From: Paraphoma chrysanthemicola
Taxonomy: Eukaryota > Ascomycota > Dothideomycetes > Pleosporales > Phaeosphaeriaceae
Direction: 5' to 3'
NCBI GenBank assembly: GCA_020744225.1
Contig: JAGMWG010000010.1
Coordinates: 558,001-622,000 of the forward strand
Length of the DNA: 64,000 bases
A program made the position numbers and the translations under genes. Under the pieces are notes generated by a model. It was not told where the DNA came from, did no database searches, and saw only the letters and a program-made list of their open reading frames with translations. This document shows, piece by piece, positions 1 through 11,248 of this stretch. Each line of letters opens with the position of its first letter. The first letter of the stretch is position 1.

Positions 1-31
1 CACACCCACGAACCCGCATCCAACCATCACA

Positions 32-381
32 ATGGCATTCGCGTGGAAAGCCGCCGGTCTCACGTACGCTTCGATCTCTCCGTGGACCCCGGTATCGCAT
101 TATTGACACGTCTGGACAGCTACAACCGCTACATTGCCGTCGCATCGCGCGTCGTGCGCCGCTCGCTCAAGGAAGACCAGCGCATCATCGCCGAGCGAAG
201 GGGCCAGAGCGAACTCCGATTTGCCAAGTGGGAGGTGAGTGACGACAATTGGGACCGCAAGGATGCGGATGTGGATAAAGTACGTGGGCTAATGGCGACG
301 TAGAATGGCAAGCAGAGCGAGGTCAAGGACTTGAACGCTGCGACACTACAAGCTCAGGCAGATGCTGCTAAGGCATCTTAA
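32..381 (+). CDS. ATP15: ATP synthase epsilon subunit, mitochondrial (F1 central stalk)
   Basis: Exons 32-63, 120-234 and 304-381 join in frame to give 74 residues. The start MAFAWKAAGLTYNRYIAVAS followed by a basic RRSLKED stretch matches the fungal epsilon subunit, a very small protein of the F1 central stalk that sits with gamma and delta in the mitochondrial matrix. The length is normal for the family. Both introns (64-119 and 235-303) are GT-AG. The first exon has only 10 full codons, so ORF-based prediction misses the start: the longest continuous ORF begins inside intron 1. No cleavable presequence is evident, as expected for this subunit. The identification rests on the N-terminal pattern, length and three-exon fit. 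The C-terminal 25 residues are generic. Confidence 0.9.
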
Positions 382-694
382 GTGTTCAAGCAAGCACACG
401 GCATGAAGCGGGAGATGGATGCATGGTCAGAGGGAAGCCGCTGAGTTGGTGAATGTATATTCTGTACTATCAATTGCCATTGGCGCGGAGGGAAACAGCA
501 AAAAGCCAATGCACCTCAAGATTTGAGCTCAAATGCACTTCTAACATGTCATCCGTTCAATTGTGAGATGTTGATAATGAGTGTAACTACCTACCGCCTA
601 CCCGCGCCCTCTCTCACCAAAAACTCGCCCTGCATGCAAGGTGTAACTCGGCTGTCACAAACTTCCCGCATCGGCAACTACTCCACCACCGAAC
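382..694. other. Intergenic region, ATP15 3' end to MAK10 5' end
   Basis: This tandem spacer should hold the ATP15 3' UTR and the MAK10 promoter. I see no open frame with a coding pattern and no clear regulatory motif. Confidence 0.5.
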
Positions 695-3368
695 ATGGCA
701 GATCCCCCATCTGGGCATGACACCGCCGCAGACCCAGACATAATCAGTGTTCCGCTCGACGATGGCGCGGGTAAGACCGTTATGCGCTGCTTACCCGTCT
801 GCAGTCTCGCTAATGCCCGATAGCATCTTCACATGTGCATGCGTCCGGAAGCAATGCTGAGGCCGCTACGCCCGCAGATCTGCCGCTGAGACAGACGCTG
901 CGAAAGTCGCAAAGTGCATATGAGCCTCGGATCCATGATATTACCGACAAGTTTACAAGGGCTTCGAATGGCAAGTATTACCCCTCGTGTTGTGATTGGT
1001 GCCGCGGGGCAGCTGTTCAAGGCTGTCATGAAGCAGCTCGCACGTGCTTGCCATCATGATCAAGCAGAAATTGTACATGCAGACCAAACTAACACATTAT
1101 AGCTCTCGATGTTGGTCAACTCGTCAAAGATGAGTACTTTACGCTTTTCGAGTCCATTGGGGCAATCGAGGTACTTTGTCTTTCACCCCAGAGGAAGTCT
1201 AAACTGATTTGATTACACAGATCATGGACCCTAAAATGGACAGCGGCTTCTTGAAACCGGGCGAGACTCTAGAAGATGACTACGACACTCTTACACCATT
1301 ACTTCCTGAGGAGCTGATCGGCATCCTGGACCAGCTGTTGTGCTACGAAATGGCATGGCATACCGGGTATCCATTGTCACAAACTCTTTTTACATCGGTG
1401 TACATGGACAAGCTGCTCTGGCCAGAGATACGAACCCTAGAGCAGGCCCAATTCTACCGTGACGGTGTGGACGATGAGCGGCGACCAGGCCCACTACTAC
1501 AAGTGCTCAGAGCGTACTGTCTTGCGTTGATCAAAGGATGCGATTTTGTGATAGCTAAGATTATAGGGCGAGACTATTTCGAAGAGGAAGACTTCTGCAC
1601 GCATACATATAATCGCGTGCTGTTTGTCAACATACCAATGGATGTGTTCCTGAGAGAGCTTGATGCTGCTATGGAAGTCATGGAAGAGTGAGTGGTCGTC
1701 CGAAACAGTCATTCTACCAACATGCTCATACTTTTCAGCACTGATCTCGAGATGAACGACGCACTCCGATCTGCCATCACATCAAGACTCGAATTCAGGA
1801 AGGACTTTCTTCGCGCTCTAGATCTCGATCTCCCGCTCGACCACATCTCCTACTCCTGGCCACCAGTCCTGAAAGGGATTCACACTCTCAAAGCCACACA
1901 CCAACTTGGGCAGCCTGTTCCTGGCGCATTCAGCACCAAAATGCAACGTCGACTTGCTTCGACCGTCCCACCGCGACCCATTGTGGAACTCGAGTTCAAA
2001 GACGCATTGGAAAAGCTTCAACAGATCGTCGACGACTGCGAAGAAGCCACCCGCTTCGTTCCTCTGCCACAAGATCCACTGGAGTACCAGTCATTCCTAT
2101 GGTACTTCGCCTCACGCTCTCCAGCACCACTAGCCTACGCGCGCTCCTATCTCGCTACTCTCCTCTTCGACCCCTCCATTCTCCAGTCCTCCATCTCCCT
2201 CCCACTCGCCGACGTTAAATCCCTCGTTTTACCCGCATCACCCGTACTCGACCCTTCGAACTGGGCCTTCTCCCCGCCCCGCAATCCCATGCTTCCCAAA
2301 CCTCCCCGTCTCCAACTTGCCATGCTCATCGACGAATTTGTCGACCGATGCGGCCAACCCTACATGGATCTCTGGGTCGCACTCGGCCAAAATCGCTGTC
2401 GTCTACGGAGAATGCTAACACATGTTATCACCGCATGGGACGCATTACAAGCCGACGCATCGCTTGTCGACACAGATGTCCAAGCCGCAGCTACCGAAGC
2501 CAATGTCGGCGAGCAAGTCATGGATTTCTCGCTCAGCACATGGGCATACCACAAGAAGCTGTGGATGGTGGAACAAATCCTCCTACTCGGATTCGAACAG
2601 GACGTATTCTTACCAGACGAATACGCAGGCATGTATCTATTCCTAAGCCTCATCGCCACCCGCCGCAAAGAACTCCTCGAAAAAACCGAACAACACTACC
2701 TCACGCGCTCAACACAACTCCTTTCAACCCGCCACTTTCGCGATGCGAGGGATATCGAAGAACAAACCCCTTACCTCGATAGTCTATTAGCCGACGCATC
2801 CGGCACCGCGGCCTTGAGTCTTGCCCTCGCACGTTTCTACATCATCCTATTGTACCTGCACCTCCTACCGGCCCCGAAACGACCATTCAGCACCGAAGCC
2901 CTGCGCTATGAATTACGCATGAAACCGTTTCTCGCACTCCAACCACCTGAAGTCCCGCCGTTTGACGACTTCAAAACACACACGCAGCCGTATGGGCCAT
3001 ACGACTCCCCCAAACCGGCGTTTGAAGAGGACTTGCATGACGCGCGGTCGGAGATGTGGATGGAACTCGAGGCGAGTTTGAAATTGGCTAAAGAGTCGTT
3101 TGCGCAGGGGAAGAAATTGGGCGCCAGCGCGGCGAGGGCAGAGGGTGTGAAGGCGGCGTGGGCGAGGGAGGGACAGGGTCGCGTCGCGAGTTGTGTGGCG
3201 TTGGGGATTGCGGTTGCGGGTGTCAAGGATGCGGTGGGGAGGATGAAAGAGGGTGGAGGAGATGGTAGTACGAAGGGAAGATTGGGTATCAAGCTCGAAG
3301 TGCCGGAGAGTGGATGTGGGAAAAGGTATGCGGATGGGTGGATTGTTGTCAAGGTTTTGAAAGAGTGA
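695..3368 (+). CDS. MAK10: NatC N-terminal acetyltransferase auxiliary subunit (Mak10/Naa35)
   Basis: Exons 695-770, 824-970, 1103-1170, 1221-1687 and 1739-3368 give 795 residues. Mak10/Naa35 is the large auxiliary subunit of the NatC complex, which acetylates N termini of the Met-hydrophobic type on ribosomes. The diagnostic block is LDVGQLVKDEYFTLFE followed by IMDPKMDSGFL at about residues 76-108, the most conserved part of the family. The rest is a long alpha-helical protein of normal family length. The phases of all five exons agree. The second intron (971-1102) only works with a GC donor, G|GCAAGT; the nearby GT at 975 breaks the frame. The next gene, CENP-W, is convergent. Confidence 0.92.
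971..1102 (+). other. Non-canonical GC-AG intron in MAK10
   Basis: The donor is AATG|GCAAGT, the acceptor is CATTATAG, and an AACTAAC-like branch site lies just upstream of the acceptor. Exon 2 ends in phase 1 (G) and exon 3 starts CT, restoring the conserved LDVGQLV block. The only nearby GT donor, at 975, puts the conserved block out of frame. The donor matches U1 at all positions except the C, which is typical of GC-AG introns. Confidence 0.85.
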
Positions 3369-3682
3369 GGGAGCTTGTGTGTGGAACGTGTGTATGCATT
3401 TGGACAAAAGACGAACGTAGGATGTTAGAGCGTTCACAGTATAGACAAGAATGCAATTATAATGAGCAACTTTTGTTCTCAAGTGCTTATCACAGACTCG
3501 TCCTCAGCAGGTTCCAGTCCGGACGTGCTCTCTACACGACCGTGTACAATCCATAATCCAAAACGTGGGGTATCAACCATATGCGCCCATAACCATACCC
3601 ATAAAACGCCTCGCATAGTCCATGCTCTTTCTCAACACGCATCTCGCGCCTGTGTCGCCTCAATCCATACCCAAATCGTTTC
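3369..3682. other. Convergent intergenic region
   Basis: This region holds the facing 3' ends of MAK10 (+) and the CENP-W gene (-). The open frames here are on the 3' UTR side and show no recognisable protein. Confidence 0.5.
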
Positions 3683-4130
3683 TCATCCCTTATGTCCCCT
3701 CAAAACCCTCTCGCTCACCCTCCTCACACTCCGTGCACTAATCCCCCTCTCGCCGCTCTGTTTGCTCTTAATACTCGCTTCCTTGATCAACCTAGTCCAC
3801 TAGTCAGCTACACTCCATTTCAATTACCCAGTACTCGTTGCGCGTAGGCTATGATATTTCAATCTCGCTATTGTGCTTCGATCTGGCGAATTGCAGCAGT
3901 AGGACTGGACGTATGGGGGGATTGGGCGAAGTTAGAACGTACTCTTGCATGAAGAGGGCGTAGTTGAGATATATCTACCCAGCGAATTAGTTCTCTGCGT
4001 CCCAATTTGCGTATCTCGTGGAGGAGAGTGCGGGACGTACGAGTATATCCACGTTCTTGCTCAACTGGCGGTTTGAATGTGCTTTGACGATCTTCTTGAC
4101 TGTGCCGCGGGGATAGAGTGTTTGCGCCAT
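3683..4130 (-). CDS. CENP-W-like histone-fold centromere protein
   Basis: Exons on the minus strand are 4041-4130, 3943-3974 and 3683-3791, giving 76 residues. The start MAQTLYPRGTVKKIVKAHSN, then LSKNVDILIYLNYALFMQEL, is the histone-fold pattern of fungal CENP-W. The last exon supplies the C-terminal SGERGISARSVRRVSERVL helix typical of the family. CENP-W pairs with CENP-T in the inner kinetochore (T-W-S-X complex), and the basic helix 1 fits DNA contact. Phases 0 and 2 match across the two GT-AG introns (66 and 151 nt). The middle exon is 32 nt, so the gene is easily lost: a continuous frame runs from the QCR2 coding region straight through its first exon. The next gene upstream on the same strand is QCR2, 343 bp away. 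Confidence 0.85.
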
Positions 4131-4473
4131 ATTTTTACGGTACTGGTTTACGGGTATGCGATTGCGGGAGTGGAAGTTGTGCGCAGAATATAGCAGTGGG
4201 GTTGCGGTGTGCGTGTTGTGTTGGACGGTGGTGTTGACGTCGGTGTTCGTGAATGTCCGTCCGTGCACGATCGCGTCAACACGTGAGAACATGCGTTCGC
4301 AGCTCGGAAGAACGGGGGCGTTTTCACACACGAGCTGTAAATCAGAGGACAAGATATGAACAGACGAATTGCTAATATGGGACACTTCTATCTGGGGACT
4401 ATCACAGGATAATGTTACACAAGCCCCAGGCCAAATGAGATTGCTGCAGACACCACTTCTAACTGCACTGTAT
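4131..4473. other. Intergenic region between QCR2 stop and CENP-W start
   Basis: A minus-strand frame stays open across this spacer and links QCR2 exon 3 to CENP-W exon 1, but it passes through an intron and the end of QCR2. It is not a real fusion. This stretch should carry the QCR2 3' UTR and the CENP-W promoter. Confidence 0.55.
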
Positions 4474-6009
4474 TTACACCTTAAGGCCGATCTCCTCAGC
4501 AAATGGCAGCACGAAGAGATCACCGACCGAAGATACGGAAGCCCTGGTCTCGAGTAATTGCTTGGCAGCCTGAGAACAATTAGCAGAAGTTCACGGCCAT
4601 TGTTTAATTGATATAAACTCACCGACTTGAGGGCCTCTTCTGATACGCCATCAATGGCCTTTGCAACTTCGTCAATCTGGTATGCTTGAGTGTTGTGGAT
4701 GAGGCCGTTGCCGGTCAGCTCAAGACCAGCGCGGATGTCCTGGCCGTGCTCGAGCTCCTTGAACTTGGCCGCGGCCTTTGCCTTGGAGATCTGCTCGCTT
4801 GAGATTTCGCCAGCAGCGATCTTCTTGATGGCATCAACGGCAGCCTTGGCGGTCTCTGCAACGCCCTTTGCTGAGCCAGTGATGGTGGTGTAGAGAAGAC
4901 CGGCGTCCGAGTAGATGGCGCTGGTGGTCGTGACCTTGGTGCCGGGGGCAGCCGCATTGCCGAGGATGGTGAAGCCGGCCGACCACTTGACGGCGGACTG
5001 TCCACCGAGAAGAGATCCGAGCACAGCGATTTCAGGCTTGTAGAACTTGCCGGTGAAAGAGCTGGAGCCGGGGAAGGCAATGACCATGGCGTTTCCACCG
5101 TCGTGGGCAATGCGCTCCTCTCCGCCGACGTACTTGGACTGCTCTGTGCCAACCGACGATTGCTCCAGAGGCTGAGCCGGGACGTTGTCGAAGAACTCGC
5201 TCACCCACTTGGAGAACTCGCCGTGGTCTGCGCCGTTGGCAACAACCGCGAAATTGGGCTTGGCATATGCGATCTTAGAGTAGTATTCAATGGTCTGGGC
5301 GTCGAGGTACTTGGTGTACGGTGTCGGCGAGGCAGAGGCGGTCGGGTTGCCGAGGCCGCGGTGGAAGGCGAGGCTGTGGGCGGAGTTGGTGGCCATGTCG
5401 GTGACGCTGGCGAGGAACTTTCGGTGGGCAAAGTCGATGAGCGGGAGGACCTCCTCCGAGTAGACGTGTGCTGTGAGGGTTAGCCATTATCTCCGCGGTG
5501 CAATCGGGTCTGCGTACGCTGGTACTTGGTCTGGCTGGCGACCTCGCCGAGCAGCTCGACAAAGTAGGGCAGGTCATCGCGGAGGAACTTGGCCTCGAGG
5601 ACCAGGTTCTCGCGCGAGTGGTAGCTGTTCAGCGCAGCTCCGAGGAGCTCGGATTCACGCACAATGCGCAGCGTCGACCGTCGCTCGGTGCTCTAGAGGG
5701 CCATTGGCGTCAGTGCAGCTCCCCACAGCAGCTGGCGGAGGAGCATCGTACCCGGAATGCGAAGTTGCTGAGGCCCTCGGTCAGGCCGGGCAGCGGCTGG
5801 AAGCGCGTGCCGGCCTTTGCAACCAGCGCGAGCGTCGTCGTGGGCCCCGCAAAGTCTCTGCTGGCAAACTTGACGCCCTTGGCCTCGCCGGCCTCGTACT
5901 GGAAGGAGCCTGAGGCGGGCGCGGCGAGTCCCCGGCGCTGGCTCTGGCGGAGGGCCTGCAGACGCGCAGCACGCTGGGCGCCCCGGCAGGCGGTGGAGCG
6001 GGAGAACAT
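4474..6009 (-). CDS. QCR2: Cytochrome b-c1 complex subunit 2 (core protein 2)
   Basis: Minus-strand exons 5752-6009, 5518-5692, 4623-5470 and 4474-4569 give 458 residues, the usual fungal length. QCR2 is an M16-peptidase-like core subunit of respiratory complex III on the matrix side of the inner mitochondrial membrane. The N terminus is rich in Arg, Ala and Ser and lacks acids, a plausible mitochondrial presequence. Typical segments include TTTLALVAKAGTRFQPLPGL, RESELLGAALNSYHSRE and EFFDNVP. As in other core-2 proteins, the zinc-binding HxxEH of active M16 peptidases is not seen. The small last exon ends in DLFVLPFAEEIGLKV. All three introns (47-59 nt) are GT-AG and the phases agree. It is divergent from RPC82. 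Confidence 0.93.
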
Positions 6010-6339
6010 GGTAAGGAGGGCGCCGGGCGGGGGGCTGTCTCGATTGTGGTGGTGGGCAATTGGATGGATGCGTGGTGAGACCACTCGATGCAGCAAATGT
6101 TGAAGTCGGAGCAGTTTGCTGAGCTAATGCTTTACGCGGCCGCCCATTGGCTGTGCCGCCGCCCGTGGTCACCCATCCCCGCCGCCCGCCGTCGTTTTGC
6201 GCCTTAGCTGCTGCAGCCGACACTTTTCTACGCAAGCTTGCCCGAGCTCGCCAGTCCCCCAGCACTTTGCAGTCGACACCAATGTCTGCCCGGTAGCACT
6301 ACTGTCACCTAGATATCTGGCAAATATCTAGGCTCCGCC
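6010..6339. promoter_or_regulatory. Shared divergent promoter region of QCR2 and RPC82
   Basis: The 330 bp between the QCR2 start (minus) and the RPC82 start (plus) must carry both promoters. Next to the RPC82 start is an imperfect ATATCTGGCAAATATCTAG stretch in which ATATCT/AATATCT repeats. No known factor site can be assigned with confidence. Confidence 0.5.
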
Positions 6340-8559
6340 ATGTCGTACACCCAGCGCGAGACTCCGGTAAGACGCCATCTGCGCAGGCGCGTTGTCGCTC
6401 CGTGAATCATAACCAACACCCTCCAGATACTCGCCGAACTGTGCACCTTCTTGGTCGACGACGTCTACGGCGAACTTGCAGCGGTATGTGCCGTCACGGG
6501 ATCCCGCGCCTGACGCAGTCACGGGGCAGAGAAAGCATCTCTCTTCGTGCGGCAGGCGCATTTGTGCACACCATCTAACACCTCCCAGCGCGTCTACTCG
6601 GTGCTCGCGCGCCACGGCCGGCAGACGCTCGCAGCCATTGCGCGCGCCTCGTACCTCAACGGCCGCCAGATCAAGTACGGGCTCGTCATCCTGCTCCAGC
6701 AACATGTCATCTTCCACTCCGGCAACGATGCGCCCGTCACCTACTACGAGATCGACTGGCAGAGCTCCTACGCCCTCGTGCGCCTCGGCAAGGTCGCAAA
6801 GCTGGTCGACGATCGCTTCGGCAGCAAGGCAGCAAACGTCATCTCGCATCTTCTGACCTTTGGCCACACGCGCATTGGAGATTTCAAGGAAGCCTACTTT
6901 CCCTCCGACCATGGCAGCGACGATGACTCTGACGATGACATGGTGAATGGCACTGGCACGAAGCGGAAGCGCGCGAACGGCACACACGTGAACGGGTCGA
7001 CCAAGGCGAATGGCGTTGCCAACGGCCTTCCTACTGAACTGGACGACACAAAGCCTGACCCTGCTAATCTCACCAACGGCACCACCAAGACCGAGAAAAC
7101 CAACGGCAACGCACATGAAACATCTAACGGGGACGTCGCTGAACTGAACGGGATAGAAACAGAGGAGAAAGAGTTCGAGTCCGTCGACGAGCTATACGAC
7201 ATTATTCAATTGCTCATAGAGCGTGGATGGGTGAGGACAGTCACCGAATCGCAGTACCTTTCTCCTGGAGATGTGCACGACAGGATGCAGCACGACACAA
7301 TCGAGTCTGAGTTTGGCGGAGCAGCTCCGACCGGAACCAAGGACAAGGAAAAGATGCACCGCTCGACCCTGCAAAAGAAGCGACACATGCGCGACCAGTG
7401 GTTGGAAGTGCCCAGATTCTCCCGAAAACGGTCAGCGGACACGACGTCGCAAAACGGCCCGAACAAGCGGGTAAAAGTCAACGGCGTACAGTCTCGAGCA
7501 ACTGCTGGCGCGGCGTTACCAGAAGATGATCTCGTCATTCGCGTCAATCCTGAGAAGATTGCCGTTGCCATGCGCACTGAACAGCTGGTAGAACTAGTCG
7601 AGCAACGTCTGGGTTCAGTCACAGCCCACATATATCAGACCATGTTGCGCATGCTGGAGAACAACACCCCTCGATGCTACGAGGAGTTTCCGGAGCCGCC
7701 CGTGGCTGGCGAGCTTGTGTCCGAAGTTCATCTCGATCCTCGTCTCCTTGTTGACGCTCGCGCCATCGCAAAGAAGCTCCCACGCGAATTCGACGTTTGC
7801 GAGGGCCTCGACCCGAACGCAGTAGTGGCAATCACCCGTAGAGGCCATGTGCGCAGTTCAAACGTTCTGAGCCAGCCGGTGGATCCTAGCAAAGTCAGCA
7901 TGGACCAGAAAACAGAATTGGTCGACAAGCACATTCGACTCCTCGCCGAAGATCCCCTACACTTCGCCACCTGGCATTCGCGCGCGGGTTTCTCTCAGTG
8001 GCATATCGAGTTCGAAGAGATCGCAAAGCAGCTGATTCAAGCTGAAGTCGAAAACACAATCTCCGCAAGAAAGGGTGCGCTAGGCGTCAAGCTGATACGC
8101 GCGCTTCGCAAAAAAGGCAAACTCGACGAGCGCGCTACCTGCAATGCCATGATGATGTCAGCTAATGACATCCGTGGTATTGTCAATGATCTCACAGTCC
8201 AAGGGTTCGTGCAGACACAAGAAATACCCAAAGTCGAGAGACGAGAGGCGAAACATTCATTACATCTGGTCTGGTACGACCGACAACGCGCACGAGAGAA
8301 GTTGCTGCACGACACATACAAAGGTATGGTGCGCATATTACAACGCATTGCATTCGAGCGCGAAAAGGTTCAGCCGCTGCTCACCAAAGCGGAACGCTCA
8401 GACGTCGTTGGCAACGAAGAGAAATGGCTCAGCAAAAGTGAGCTGGACGCTCTTCAAAAATGGAAGGACGTGCAGGAGAAGTTGCTTCTCCAATTGTTTC
8501 GGGAAGACGATCTTGTGGCCACACTTCGCGATTTCCATGGGCCTTTGGTCTCAGTGTAA
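6340..8559 (+). CDS. RPC82: DNA-directed RNA polymerase III subunit RPC3 (Rpc82)
   Basis: Exons 6340-6366, 6427-6483 and 6589-8559 give 684 residues. Rpc82 is the largest subunit of the Rpc82/34/31 subcomplex that lets Pol III melt promoters. The N-terminal winged helix reads ILAELCTFLVDDVYGELAA followed by ARHGRQTLAAIARASYLNG. Two further winged-helix regions and the Rpc82 core follow, and the C-terminal helical end has EREKVQPLLTKAERSDV. An acidic, Asn/Gly/Lys-rich linker at about residues 150-225 is an insertion of low complexity, common in fungal orthologues. The first two exons are tiny (9 and 19 codons), so the long ORF starting at 6547 begins within intron 2. Phases are 0 at both junctions. 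Confidence 0.93.
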
Positions 8560-8791
8560 GATTAGCATGACAGGCCTCGGCCAGCTTCAACCGGAGGAAT
8601 CTTCCCGGCGTTCTTTGGCAGCCTGACATTGGGCAGAAAAGCATTTGGTATGGAGTGATACCCTCAAGCATATGGGACGGAGTTCAATCATCTAGCTCAA
8701 ATGTAGCAGTAGCATATACACGCAATTTGAAAGAATAGCTAGCATTCGGGTGGTCCACGCCTCCTTGTCCGAAGTCGCGATGTCTTACTCT

Positions 8792-11248
8792 TCAGCCCGA
8801 CAATGCCGTCAATATCTTGCCAAGCGTACCACGGTTCTTCTTGGGCACTGGGACAAGCCGAGGATTGAGAATATCAGCTACTTCTCTTTCCCTGTCGACT
8901 ACCGGCCTGTTGAATCTGCTGACTGATCGAGCAACGTCTGCATATAGTGCCGACACCAAATCCACCTGCTGCCCGTGCCCGGGATCTCCAGAGGTCTGTA
9001 ATGACGAGTCTGATTGGACTTGATTGCCAGACGGTGGTAGTGGCAGCGGCTTATCGTCGATTAAAGAGTGGCCAGCGCCTTTCGACTTCGCGTCCGCACT
9101 CCCACTATCAGCAAGCCAAGACTCCGGTGCTTCCCACGCCCTCGACGTCGAAGCAACCGATTCATGACCCAGCCCCAGCGCCTCCCTCCTATTCGCCGCT
9201 CTAATCCTCTCAATCCTCTCCGTCCTCTCCCATTCCTTCCTCTCCCTCCTTTCCCTCCTCCGCACCAACCTCTCCCTCTCCATCCCACACCGATCCAAAA
9301 ACTGTGCTCTGCTTTCCACCCTCCAACACCGCCCCACCACCTCCTCCCTCACCCGCATCTTCAGCGTCCAAAACTCATCTTGTTCAAGCAATATCCACAT
9401 CTCCTCCGCCAACCCATGCGTATCTTTCTGCGTCTCGTGTAATACAAACCAAACTATCCCATCCCCGATTTCAGACTCGCGGAACGTGCCAAAGTACGCG
9501 GACCAGATGAGACTCAGCGTTGAAGAAGACGTGTCGAATATAGTATTACACATCCATTCTCGCGCGATTAGTTTTTCGATCCGCGATGCATCGGCGAGGA
9601 GGTCGAGGATCCGACATGCGCGGATGGTTTCAAGCCCGTCGAGCATGTTGTGCGGGATGCGCATTTCGCCGCTGACTTTGTGCGATGTCGCGGAGCAGAT
9701 GCGTTTCATGTAGCGGATTATGCGCGCGATGGCGAGGGGGGTGGCGGCGGAGGAGGGCATTTCGATGACGTTCTGAAAGAAGGCGTCGGATGGCGATGTG
9801 TATGCGGGTTTTAGGCGCTCGATAACGGCAGGGCCGCAGAAGTGCAGGAACATGCGCTCGGGGACGTGGGAGGCGTAGATCTCGCCTGTGGTGCCGTTTG
9901 TGATTGTTAGGGTGGGTCCGGAAAGACATTTCGCGAGGGATCTTGAGGTTGATAGGAGGGCGATTTTGAAGAGGGTGTTTTCGCGGGCAGAATGTGATGG
10001 GATGGTGGTATGTTGCCAGGTGTGTCTAGGCTGGGTGGGAGATGAGCGTGCAGTGTCGGGTTCTGTCAAGTCTGGATCGAGCGAGTATGATGTTTGTGTT
10101 GCAGGTTCCTCCTTCTCCATGATGGACTGCATTCTAGATGAATTTTTATCATCCCGCTCTCCACTTGCTCCAGGACTCTGAATCGTTATATCTGCTTCTC
10201 GTGCTTGGGACACTTCAGCATTCTTGTTGTCGTCCACTTCGCTGTCAGCCATGTCACTCCCGTCAGGTAGCGCCATCGTCTCGGCCATTTGCTGCAATGC
10301 ATCGTTTGATAGTGCCAGCGCTTCTGTCAAACTGATCTGTCCTTCACCAAGCTGCTCGTATTGATATATTGAATCTTGATCCATGCCATGATCGCCGAAG
10401 ATTTCAGCATTCGTCGAGTATTCACTGCCCGAATACTCCGAAATAGACAGACCAAGTGTGTTTAACATGGTAGCTTGTATTCCAGATAGCTCGAGTCTTG
10501 CGAGTGCTTCGTGGAATGGGTGGTCTTGGTCGACTATTGATGTTGTGCCCTTGATATTGGGTCTTCTTGAAGTACCTGTTGACTCACATCGTTGTCGTTC
10601 TGCTTCAGCAAGATTTTCTTGAGGGTCGTGGACAGCTCCACCACGTAGTCTCACTCCTGAGCTTGTTAGATCTGAAGCCAAACATGCGGTGTCAGGCGAA
10701 TAGACGATATCTCGCTCTAGTAATGGACTGCCAGTCTGGTGTCTGAGTTCTCCGATCGGAAGATTTGCTGTGATAAGATAGCCTGGAAATCGTGGTGAAG
10801 AGGTGTCTGCAGGATCGTTTCCGGGCGGAGACAAATTCTGCAAATCCACCTGAGGTTTGGTGGGAATAGCATGCGAGAAGTAATCCGCGGCTTCTTCGTG
10901 ACGTACAACGACAGCCACAGAGCATAAAGGAATGAAGCCGTGCGGCTCATAGCTTATCGTGTGAGGTGACGAACCGGCTTCCCCCAGTTTCTCGCTTTCC
11001 TTCACATCACTGTCGCCGTCTCGCTCGGACAATGTCAACGGTAGAGAGAAGTAGTCTGTTCTGTGAGAGTCTCCTTCATGGTCCATAAACGTGGTTAAGG
11101 GTGTTGAAGTGCCGAGTGGGATGAAGCCATGTGCCACCGGTGGTGTGAATTCATGATGGCGAGGCGGAGAGGCTGTGTATCTGCGCTGGATGATTGGGCG
11201 ATCGGTTGGCAGTTGCAAGAAAGACGGGCCTGACTGAGGCCGAGGCAT
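8792..11248 (-). CDS. Uncharacterised fungal protein, 818 aa
   Basis: This is a single uninterrupted ORF on the minus strand. I do not recognise the family. The first ~430 residues look disordered (rich in Ser, Thr, Pro, Asp and Glu). A compact region of about 250 residues follows, beginning near LTITNGTTGEIYASHVPERM and running through ILDLLADASRIEKLIAREWM. Its layout, a short beta segment followed by helices with a variable loop, is loosely like fungal BTB/POZ proteins, but I cannot confirm that. After it comes a strongly charged Arg/Glu helix (RRRERRERKEWERTERIERI), a likely coiled coil or basic nucleic-acid-contacting segment. The C terminus is short and basic. Codon use is like its neighbours and no intron is needed. 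Confidence 0.75.
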   Translation of the reverse strand: MPRPQSGPSFLQLPTDRPIIQRRYTASPPRHHEFTPPVAHGFIPLGTSTPLTTFMDHEGDSHRTDYFSLPLTLSERDGDSDVKESEKLGEAGSSPHTISYEPHGFIPLCSVAVVVRHEEAADYFSHAIPTKPQVDLQNLSPPGNDPADTSSPRFPGYLITANLPIGELRHQTGSPLLERDIVYSPDTACLASDLTSSGVRLRGGAVHDPQENLAEAERQRCESTGTSRRPNIKGTTSIVDQDHPFHEALARLELSGIQATMLNTLGLSISEYSGSEYSTNAEIFGDHGMDQDSIYQYEQLGEGQISLTEALALSNDALQQMAETMALPDGSDMADSEVDDNKNAEVSQAREADITIQSPGASGERDDKNSSRMQSIMEKEEPATQTSYSLDPDLTEPDTARSSPTQPRHTWQHTTIPSHSARENTLFKIALLSTSRSLAKCLSGPTLTITNGTTGEIYASHVPERMFLHFCGPAVIERLKPAYTSPSDAFFQNVIEMPSSAATPLAIARIIRYMKRICSATSHKVSGEMRIPHNMLDGLETIRACRILDLLADASRIEKLIAREWMCNTIFDTSSSTLSLIWSAYFGTFRESEIGDGIVWFVLHETQKDTHGLAEEMWILLEQDEFWTLKMRVREEVVGRCWRVESRAQFLDRCGMERERLVRRRERRERKEWERTERIERIRAANRREALGLGHESVASTSRAWEAPESWLADSGSADAKSKGAGHSLIDDKPLPLPPSGNQVQSDSSLQTSGDPGHGQQVDLVSALYADVARSVSRFNRPVVDREREVADILNPRLVPVPKKNRGTLGKILTALSG

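Noticed and set aside
3987..5396. A 469-codon minus ORF joining QCR2 to a C-terminal basic segment
   Set aside because: It reads through a QCR2 intron, its stop context and the CENP-W start. The true QCR2 end and CENP-W are separate genes.
5473..6103. Long plus-strand ORFs opposite QCR2
   Set aside because: They are shadows of the GC-rich QCR2 exons; the minus strand gives the recognised protein.
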